Shown here piece after piece: positions 52,801-61,500 of a stretch of DNA of 64,000 bases. Below the pieces are notes generated by a model. It did no database searches. It worked only from the letters and a program-made list of their open reading frames with translations, and had not been told where the DNA came from. The translations under genes and the position numbers were made by a program. The first letter of the stretch is position 1; each line of letters starts with the position of its first letter. The stretch is from Lewinella sp. 4G2. GTDB lineage: Bacteria; Bacteroidota; Bacteroidia; Chitinophagales; Saprospiraceae. The DNA lies in assembly GCF_001625015.1 (NCBI RefSeq), contig NZ_LVWJ02000011.1, positions 312,501-376,500 on the forward strand. The letters are read 5' to 3'.

Positions 52801-55294
52801 GGAAAATGGAGATGGCATTACGCTGGGAACTATTCACCGTACAGTTCTGCACGGTCAGTGTTTCCGTATTCGTAACCTTTATGCCTTCCACTCGCTTACC
52901 AACCGTTACGTTATCAATCAATAGGTTAGGACAATTGTTGGCGTCAATGCCGGTTCCACTCGTACCACCTCCAGTATGGCTGAGGTCAAAATCTCTAAGG
53001 TTAAGATTTGCGCAGTTATTGGCATATATTATCGTTGCTCGCGCAGTCTTATGGCCATCGCTATCCCGTAACAGTATTTCTGGATCAGTACTCGTGACGC
53101 TTGAATTTTTCAGCGTAACGTCTGGAATGCCAATAATCTGTAGTACGTTCTCATCATTGGAGAAGGTATTATTTCGAACGTTCATACGGTTACCCGCGCT
53201 TCCGGTAATATTACTCAATTGGATGGAAGAGCTACCGTTACCTGCGCCCGTATCGGTAAAAGCATTGCCCGTCACGGTATGTCCGGTACCTCGGTCAATT
53301 CTAACTCCTTCCCGAAATAAAGTGGTAAATGTGGAGCTTGTTACACTGGTAGTATTACAATTCAATAACTGCACTCCTCTTTCTCGTGCTGAACTTACCA
53401 ACCGGTCAATTGTCACGCCGTCGCTATTTAACACCAAAATACTATTGCCCCGCCTAGCCGTACTACCCAGTGGGTCTACGTAGGAGAGATCAAAGTTTTC
53501 GAGTATCAGGTTATCGCAGTTGTCACACGTAAGCACCGTCCCCGTAGTACTCTTGTGGCCGTCAGTATCCTTGAGTAAAATTTCGGGGTCCGTGGGCGAG
53601 AGGACAGTGTTCCTAAGCTTCAGTCCGCTAACATTTTTTACGGATAGCGTACTACCTCCACCGGAAATAGAGTTATTTCGAACGTTAAGGCGGCTTCCAG
53701 CTACCCCCGTTATATCATGTACTTTAATGTAAGTAGCACTAATATTCGTAGCACCATTACTAAACATATTATTAGTAATGGTGTGGTTAGTCCCCAGCCG
53801 AACATTAACATTGTCTCCTTTGACATTGGAGAAGCTGGAATTTATTATTTCAGTACCCGTACAGGTAAATAGCTCAATGCCTTTATCGCGTCTATCCACC
53901 GTAAGGTTATCCACCGATAAGTTATCACACAAGCTTGCGCTGATGGCCGTACCGCGTATGTTTGACCCATTTGGATCCACATAAGAAAGGTCAAAATTAT
54001 CCAGGCTGAGATTGTCGCAATTCGCCAGCTTGAGTACCGTACCAGACATGTCTACTCCTACGTTTGTAGGTAGTAAAATTTCGGGGCTTCCCGAATTCGC
54101 AATGGTGAGATTATCCATCGCTTGAATCAGCAGAGCATTACTACCGAATTGAAAGCTGTTTCCAGATACCGATAGACGATTACCACCTACACCTGCACTG
54201 ATGTTATTGAGGCTAAGCGCCGCCTGCCCGGCGTCAAAGTTGCTACTGAGGAAAGTATTGTTTTGAATCGTTACGTCTGAGCCCATTACCACCTGCAAAC
54301 CATTCTTTTGAATATTCTCGAAGATTGAATTCTCCACCACAACGATGTCTGCATCCCTAATAAATATGCCTTCAAACAAATGCTTGGCGATGACATTGCG
54401 GATAGTGAGGTTATCACAATTGTTGATGTTCATTGCATCTCCACGCCGGAAGGTAGTGCCAGCTTGATCGTAGCTTACATTAATACCATCGATGGTAGCA
54501 TTATGGCAATTAGATATTCCCAACTTACGCCCATTCGTTGACGTAATCTCCGCCCCCTGGATCTGAACTTCATCGGCAGCTGTGATTCCGATGGTGATGT
54601 CACCAATATTGTTGAAGTTGAAAGCCGCACCACCGTTCGTAATAACATTACCGCGTATATTCAACAAGCGCGGCGCTCCACCAACTCCCTGGATGCTCCC
54701 AAGGTCGATGTGAGTCGTATTGCTTTTTGCACCATTGAAAGCGTTATTGGTGACGGTAACGTCCGCCGCATCTAATATCTTGACAGCGTTTCCAACGTTA
54801 GTGAACACCATATCCGTCACGCTTACTTTCACCGCTTGGTTCGTGTGGACGCCGCCCACTTTACCCTGGTTAAAGTTCGTATTGGTCGAAGCAATCTCTA
54901 GCCCGAGGACGGTCAGTTCCATCACTGGAGTATTACCCAGCGTTTTGAAAACCCCGGAACTATTGCGGTCACTCTCAATCTTCACCGTAGGCATCCCGGC
55001 CGCGTAGCCCATCGACGTTGATCCATCAATGGTCAGATCATCAGAGATTGCAATCATATCAACAGTACTCAGCGAGATAGTACCGGAAAAACCCGCAAAC
55101 GAGATGATGTCCGGCCCCGCCGTAGTATTAGCCTGATCTATAGCCCAACGCAGCGAGCCTGCCGTGTTAATGTCGTCACTGTCGTTGGTGACGATGAAAG
55201 TGGCCGCCTTTAGCGAAGTCGCCGCGGTAAAAAACACGAGCAGCAGTGCCACGATAGGGCGTAGCTGCGGAATAAAAGTTCTGTGGTGGAACAT
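49889..55294 (-). CDS. giant secreted parallel beta-helix / choice-of-anchor protein without T9SS tail
   Basis: 1801 residues. Signal peptide (IVALLLVFFTAATSLKA), then the common FIVTNDSDDINTAGSLRWAI start of right-handed beta-helix cell-surface proteins. Residues about 60-1200 are several dozen beta-helix coils (NCDNLTIRNV-like words; NNxF/NNTF). After that come choice-of-anchor D domains (about 1245-1345 and 1690-1745), a SprB-like segment (CPGAADGSITV), an HYR-like segment and a DUF5011-type domain (PGATATDNCGLSNNI). The last residues are NLTIVIGRPNPQ and stop: no type A or type B sorting domain is present. It may be anchored by a partner or be secreted by another route. Confidence 0.88.
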   Translation of the reverse strand: MFHHRTFIPQLRPIVALLLVFFTAATSLKAATFIVTNDSDDINTAGSLRWAIDQANTTAGPDIISFAGFSGTISLSTVDMIAISDDLTIDGSTSMGYAAGMPTVKIESDRNSSGVFKTLGNTPVMELTVLGLEIASTNTNFNQGKVGGVHTNQAVKVSVTDMVFTNVGNAVKILDAADVTVTNNAFNGAKSNTTHIDLGSIQGVGGAPRLLNIRGNVITNGGAAFNFNNIGDITIGITAADEVQIQGAEITSTNGRKLGISNCHNATIDGINVSYDQAGTTFRRGDAMNINNCDNLTIRNVIAKHLFEGIFIRDADIVVVENSIFENIQKNGLQVVMGSDVTIQNNTFLSSNFDAGQAALSLNNISAGVGGNRLSVSGNSFQFGSNALLIQAMDNLTIANSGSPEILLPTNVGVDMSGTVLKLANCDNLSLDNFDLSYVDPNGSNIRGTAISASLCDNLSVDNLTVDRRDKGIELFTCTGTEIINSSFSNVKGDNVNVRLGTNHTITNNMFSNGATNISATYIKVHDITGVAGSRLNVRNNSISGGGSTLSVKNVSGLKLRNTVLSPTDPEILLKDTDGHKSTTGTVLTCDNCDNLILENFDLSYVDPLGSTARRGNSILVLNSDGVTIDRLVSSARERGVQLLNCNTTSVTSSTFTTLFREGVRIDRGTGHTVTGNAFTDTGAGNGSSSIQLSNITGSAGNRMNVRNNTFSNDENVLQIIGIPDVTLKNSSVTSTDPEILLRDSDGHKTARATIIYANNCANLNLRDFDLSHTGGGTSGTGIDANNCPNLLIDNVTVGKRVEGIKVTNTETLTVQNCTVNSSQRNAISIFRCKGASILNNVINQSATATNYAAISLATITPDANGLRMNVRGNDMNACPRGFRITGIDNPILATSGSPEVLIADGDGLKECTTLPLYFSECDNLTVSGFDISFSGTNKSGTGMTVENCEQVTLDDITIGNRDQGASLDLCERVAVTNSAFPDLKFFAVLVNRTSDVTITDNVLTRVEGNSTRSAITLTNLTTNANTNKRLFVEDNAFVDCSRAYRLTGIEDLKISDGTLANSEVVMKATDAYEQVFADVLRVDDCDNVTIQGVNIPSLAAGLNLNQGSTAISVNNSSPALITKNRVKDRFRAINISTGGNIVLTNTTLSENTLEGNSIGVSANFSANSSDEELKIINNNFACNSTDAIVLINGSKIDASGNYWGAADGSSSDNGSGDTYNMSNSSGASNILNTTTFSTAPVAAAPAITVGRIALSGAGNPITNGAATASATNDTDFGNNVFVGTTVDRTFTISNSGGSPLNISSIDVTQGMRFALVGTLPTTVAGGATATFTVRYAPLAAGSNTATVTVNSDACLPGADPYTFTVSGTAVPACDLSITSATPTAEGCPGAADGSITVVATCTSCNNATTPITYTATPMGGGTPITNTDGNFTNLAAGGYTISVADTDDATCDDTFASTVTVAAGTDNTPPTFTCPSPTARNVVMNGDPNCAVMVPDLTTGITDAMDNCNLGTNTVQQSVSGIVTGQTNNSTLTVNLTLSDVAGNTSGATACQIVLTVLDQTAPTIALIGANPLMLTCTSGTYSDPGATATDNCGLSNNITVDDSQVDLTTAGTYPVTFNVMDDAGNAATQVTRNVVVACGNLVETGQVSTNFGTTIIENAARVTRTFTIQNTGNANVTGLSFQSSSADFVVGTPSTTTLAPNESATIEVEFDPSMAGSKTATIDVTSSSAASTQIVVIGEALNGRVFLEETQLWYATINDAITASTAPGKMFISPGGTYPEVTDFRGKNLTIVIGRPNPQ

Positions 55295-55435
55295 GACAGT
55301 GGTGAAGCAGCCAACCGCCGCGAGTACCTAGACCCTACGCCCAAATCATGAAATTTGAATGCAGACGAACGAATAAGTGTGGTTAGACAGTGAAGGTAAC
55401 GAAGAGGAAAGCCTGGTTAGTAGTTTAAATCGCGC

Positions 55436-55443
55436 GCAAGGTA
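55436..55443 (-). promoter_or_regulatory. possible -7 element of the beta-helix gene
   Basis: TACCTTGC on the minus strand about 140 bases upstream of the start, with TTG (55467-55465) 21 bases further upstream. The same box TACCTTGC is seen at 14472 and 26598. Confidence 0.35.
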
Positions 55444-55521
55444 ATTAGACTCAGGCGTCATTTCCAACCTTCACGTACACTTTCGGCCATTACGGAGAGG
55501 AATGGACATCCAACAAGAAAC

Positions 55522-58500
55522 CTACCGCAGCAAATTCACCACCCCACTCCCCAAGGTAACCTCCCCGTCCGACCAACGCACCCGGTACCGGACAATGTAA
55601 GTCCCCGTTGGCCGATCATCGCCGTCCCAGCCGGCGTTGAGGTCACCAGCCGGAAAGTCACCTGCGCGGAAGACTTCCCCGCCCCACCGGTCGTACACGG
55701 CCATTTCTTCCACCGTCGCCCTACCCGCGCGGGTGTAGACCATCAGACGGTCGTTGACGCCATCACCGTTGGGGCTGAAGGCCGTGGGCAGGTAGGCATC
55801 CCGGCGGCGGGCGATTTGTACTAACGTGGAGTCGGTCGCCAGGCAGCCGGATTCATCCATTACCGTGGCAAATACCAATGTTGGATTCAGCGGCTCCATA
55901 TCTAGGGCCGGGCAGTTAAGGCAGGTGGCCTCCGCCAGGGTATCACTCACCAGGTAGCTGTATACGTAGCCACCGCGGCCCCCGTCGGCACTGGCGGGTA
56001 ATTGAATGCGGTCCCCTTCGAGAACGACTACGTTATCGGGCAGATCCACGGTGAGTGGAGCGGGGTCCGAAATGGTAAAGGTCTCCGTTACCTCACAGCC
56101 ATTTCCGTATTGTATCGCTACGGTGTAGCCACCCGTCGCCACGCTGTCCAGCACTGCTGGGCTGGTAAAGAGAGAGTCGTTAACCCGTAAGCTTGTGGCA
56201 CCAATCAAATCACCAATCAGGATACGCGCGTCGTCTGCGCCGGCGCAGGAGATGTCCAGCACCTCAACCAAGTCGTCGATCATGGGTGCGGTCGTCAGGC
56301 TGAACGTGTAATTCACCACGCTATCGCAAGTGCCGGGCCGGGTGAATCGCCGTTCCACCACCGTATCTCTGGCAACCGTGATTATCTCATCACCCACTGC
56401 TACTGGTCCCGCCTCGCACAGCGTTTCGGCCACGCTTACGGTAGTTTCCCGACCCACAAAAACCCGGTAGGTCTGGGCGCTGTCGCAGGTGCCAGGTTGG
56501 GGATATAATTCAGTAAAGACGGTATCCTGAGTAATAAAGTAGGTTCCTTGATCGGTTGTAAGCATCTCTGCATTACAGTAGTTCAGTACGGTCGTATTGG
56601 CTGCGCCTTCCTCCACGGAAATTTGATAGGTGACGGTACTGTCGCAAGCCCCCGCCGTAGGATATACCTCGGTGAAGGTGGTATCCTGGGTGACGAAGTA
56701 ATCGGACCGCTCAGTAACGAACAACGTCGGCTCACAGAAGCGATCGGTGACCAGCATACTTGGCGCCTCGTCAATAAAGATGCGGTAGGTCTGGATGCTG
56801 TCGCATTCCCCCGGCCGTAAGTACGTTTCCTCGATCACCGTATCGCGGGTCACGAAATAGGTATCCTGCCCGGTCGTTACGGTGGAGGGGCCACATCTCC
56901 GGTCCCTTACCTCGGCACCCGCGGCAGCGCCCAACTGGACGGTGGTTACGCGCGAACCCGTACATCCTTCTGCGGTGGTAAACGGCTCGTTGATCACCGT
57001 ATCCTGAGTGACGAAGTAAGTCCCACCAGCAGTAACCACCGGCCCGGGCTGGCAGATAAACTCGTTAAATTGTTCGTCCACGGCGGGTCGAATCGTGACC
57101 GTGTAGGTATGCACGGAATCGCAAGTGCCAGGACGGACAAAGGTCTCCTCAATCACCGTATCCCGGGTAACGAAGTAGGTACTGATGCCAGTCGCGAAAG
57201 TCTCCGGACCACAGAGTTGGTCACTACTCGCCCCCGTTACCCCACTACCAATCGTAACCGTGTAGGTATGCACGGAATCGCAGGTGCCAGGCCGGACAAA
57301 GGTTTCCTCAATAACCGTATCTCGTGTTATGAAATAGGTACCGAGGCCAGTCGTGTATAGTTCCGGACCACAAAGTTGGTCACTACTCGCCCCCGTCACC
57401 CCACTACCGATCGTGACCGTGTAGGTGTGCACGGAATCGCAAGTGCCGGGCCGGACAAAGGTTTCCTCAATCACCGTATCCCGCGTGACGAAGTAGGTGC
57501 TGAGACCAGTCGCGAAAGTCTCCGGACCACAAAGTTGGTCACTACTCGCCCCCATCACCCCACTACCGATGGTAACCGTGTAGGTATGCACGGAATCGCA
57601 AGTTCCGGGCCGAACAAAGGTTTCCTCAATCACCGTATCCTGCGTCACGAAGTAGGTATTGAGACCAGCCGCGTAGGTCTCCGGACCACAAAGTTGGTCA
57701 CTACTCGCCCCCGTCACCCCACTGCCGATCGTGACCGTGTAGGTATGCACGGAATCGCAAGTGCCAGCACGGACGAAGGTCTCCTCAATCACCGTATCCC
57801 GCGTAACGAAGTAGGTACTAAGGCCGGTCGCAAAAGTCTCCGGGCCACACAAACTGAAGTCACTACCAGCCTGCACCGCGGGCGTAATGGTAACGCGGAA
57901 AACCTCAGTACTATCGCACCCCGCTGCGGAGGTAAAGCGCTCCGTAATCACCGTATCCTGGGTAACGAAGTAGGACGCCGCACCCGTACTAACTAACTGC
58001 GGCCCACACTGGCTGACGGTAGTTTCATTCAAGAATAATTCGTTCACCGTAACCTCCGTGATGCGCAAACTGTCTCCTCCACTCTCGGCGACGTACCGCT
58101 CTCGGATCGTCGTATCCTGGGTAACGAAGTAATCCGCTTGCGGGGTGGTGAATAGCCCCGGCCCGCACTGGGTAGCGGTTCCCGTGGTGGTTACGGCAGA
58201 CGGGCGGACGAGTACGTATGTCTGCATCGAATCGCAGCCATTACTCCCTACGTAAGTCTCCGTAATAATAGTATCACCATTGATCGCGTAGGTGCCCTGA
58301 GCGGTGATGAGGTTATCCTGATTAAAGGGATCAAAAGTGAGCGTGTCCCGCGTAAGGTCATTGACAGTCACCGAATAGGTGATTGTGCTATCACACCCCG
58401 TCACGCTGCTGTACAATTCGTTGATCAGGGTATCTTGCGTGACGAAGTACACCGCCCGCTCGGTCACCACCTCCCCCGGGCCACACTGGTTGACCGGGAT

Positions 58501-61500
58501 GACCTCCTGGCTTTCTTCGCCAATGAAGATCTGGTAGGTATGGACGCTGTCACATTCGCCAGGGCGCGCGTAGGTCTCTTCGATAACGGTGTCCCGCTCC
58601 ACGAAGTAATTGGTCTGCCCGGAAAAGAATACCGTCGGCTCGCAGAAATTGGAGGTCGTCGTAGCGCCCAGAACGTCGCTGATCGTGATGCGATACGTTT
58701 GGAGACTATCGCAGTTCTCTACCGTCGTGTAGGTTTCCGTAAAGACGGTATCCTGAGTGATGAAGTAGTCTTGCTGGTCGGTTTGAAAAGCGCTGGCACC
58801 GCACAACGTCCGTTGGGTTTCGTTGCTCGGCGATGAGTTGGTCGTGATGATGAAGCGGTGCAAACTATCGCAGAAGGCCAGCGTCTGATACATCTCCTCG
58901 ATGATCGTATCCTGGTTGATTCGGTAGCGTCGCATCCCGGTGATGTAATCCGTCCCGGCACAGACTACGGGGAAGCTCTCCCCCACGATGCCACCGGCGT
59001 CAATACTCACCCGGTAGATCTGGGTACTGTCACATCCACCCGCGCTGGGGTAGGTTTCGTTGATTACGGTATCCTGCGTAACGAAGTAGGTCCGTAGATC
59101 GGTAGTAACCCGCGTATTGCCGCAGCCTTCCAACTCAATGTCTGGCCCCGACACGTTTTCGTTGATTGTGATGGTATAGGTGACGGTGCTATCACAACCG
59201 TCAAAAGCGGAGAACACTTCGGTGATGACAGTATCCTGCGTAACGAAGTAGGTCTCCGCACCAGTAAAGTAGGCCGTTGGCGCGCAGTAATTATCCCGCA
59301 CCGCTCCGGTGATGGCCTCCCCTACGGTAATTACGTAGGACTGTACACTGTCACAACCACTCACGCGGAGGTAGGTCTCTTCGAAGGTGGTATCCTGGGT
59401 AATGAAGTAATCCTGCTGGTCCGTACTGTACGGCCCTGGCGCGCAGAGGTAATCCGTCGCTTCCTCCTCCACCACCAGGCGGACGTAGAGGGCAAAACTG
59501 ACCGTACTGTCACACCCATTCGCGGCTACGTAGGTTTCGGAAATCAGCGTATCGGTTGTGATGGTGTACACCCCCTGGTCCGTAATAAATTGGTTCAGCG
59601 GCAGACAGGGGATTTGAAAGGTGGTCTGCGGACTCTCCAGCACGGTGATGAGGTAGCGCTGCGTACTGTCCACCCCACTGCTGGCGGTGTACATCTCCGT
59701 AATGGTCGTATCCTGAGTAACGAAGTAGGCCGATTGGTTAGTGATGTACAGCCCCTGCCCGCACTGGTCCACCAAAATGTCCGGCCCCGTTACGTCGTTG
59801 GCCGTAACCTGAAAGGTGATGTTGCGGACGCTATCGCAACCATTAGCTCCCGTGTATACCTCGCGCTCCGTCTCTCCATCCGCCGGCGTATAGGTCATCT
59901 GCGCGGTCGTGTAAGAATCCCCGGCGGAGAGCATGACCAGGGTATCGATGGGTGCAATGGACCCATCCACCACCGTATAGCGCGTGGCACCGGAACAGGT
60001 GGCATTCGTTTGCTCCAATTCAACAATACCCGGCACGGAAAGCGTGATGGATGCGTAGCTCAAATTGCTCGCCGTTCCGCTAATGACGTTCCAGGAATAG
60101 CCAGCCGCGGCAGGTTCGGGTACGGTAATGGTGACCGTCGCTTCGTCGCAGGCGGTGATGGTTTGGTCTGCTTCAAGGTCCAACCCACCGTTGGTGATCC
60201 GGATGGTATCGGTCAGTTGGCACTCCCCTTCGTCGAAGACGATATTCAGGTAGTACGTACCGGGGCCAGGGGGTTGAAATTCCGCATCCGTGGAGCCATC
60301 CTGCCACAAATAATCCGCCACGAAACCGGGTGGGACGTTCGGTGAGACCGGGGGAATGTTCGCATTACAAATGTCCAGATCGGGCCCGAGGAATTCCCGG
60401 TCGAGGGAGCGGACCACTCCGTTGGTTTCAAAGACCCACCCCGGGCTGGAATTATTGATGTTGGTGGAGTTCCGGCCGGCCAGCTTACCACCCGGCCCAG
60501 TTGCGCTCACATTATCAAGGCGGACGTAATCCATCTCCGCTTCCGCGCCTGCCACCATCCGGATCGTGGACGTGGCACCGGCCCGATCCGGTTCAATACC
60601 GATGGGGAAACAGGCCGTCCCGACGGCAATCAACCGCTCGTGAATGACCAGGCTTTCGGGGTCCTGATCCAGCGCGTAGTTCTTTCCTTTCGTAAGAATC
60701 AGACTATCCACGCTTACCGGGCCGTCAAAGATGCCCCCTCCGCGAAAGATCGCCGTCCGCACCCGCGCCCGCTCCGGCCCGGGTCCGCCGGGGGAGTTAG
60801 CGATGAGCTCCGCGTTCTGTTCGTTGTCCGGGCTGGTATATTCCAGCGTCATGTCGTAGTCACCTGGGTTCAGATAGGCCGTACCGTAACTACTGGGGAA
60901 GATGATATAGGCATCATCCACCAGTAACTGCGTCTCCCGCGAGCTGATCATCCGAATGGGGAAAGAGCTGGCGGTTAGCGTACACCTACTGGACCCAAGG
61001 TCACAGATCGTCTGTACCGGTGAGCCCGCCGGCGCCGGGCTGATGATAATGAGCGAGATATCGATCTCATGGTCATTGGAATTAAAGCGCCCGTTCTTAC
61101 AGTCGATGATCGTACCGTCCAGGATCGGGCCTCGCAGGTTAAGCGTACCGGAACCGAGGATGTTGAGCTCATCCACCTCCCGGCCGGCGGGTTGGAAATT
61201 GACGGTGCCCGTCCCGCGGAAATTGTGATTCTCCAATTCGTTGGTGATGCGGTTATCCAAAAAGCAGGAGCCGTAGAAATCAAAGTCGTCACCCAGGAAA
61301 TTGACGTCTTCGTCCAGGCCACGCGCGTCGAAAGTGCGGCATTCCGGGACGGAGCTTCCCGCTGGGGTAGCTCCTTCGTAAAAGCGGAGTTCGCCGGCCG
61401 CGTTGAAGGACGCCGCGTCGAGCACCACGTCATCGATACGGGAGGGGATACAGGCTCCGCCGGCACCACCGGTCGTTTCGGACCAGTGGGCGGAATCAAA

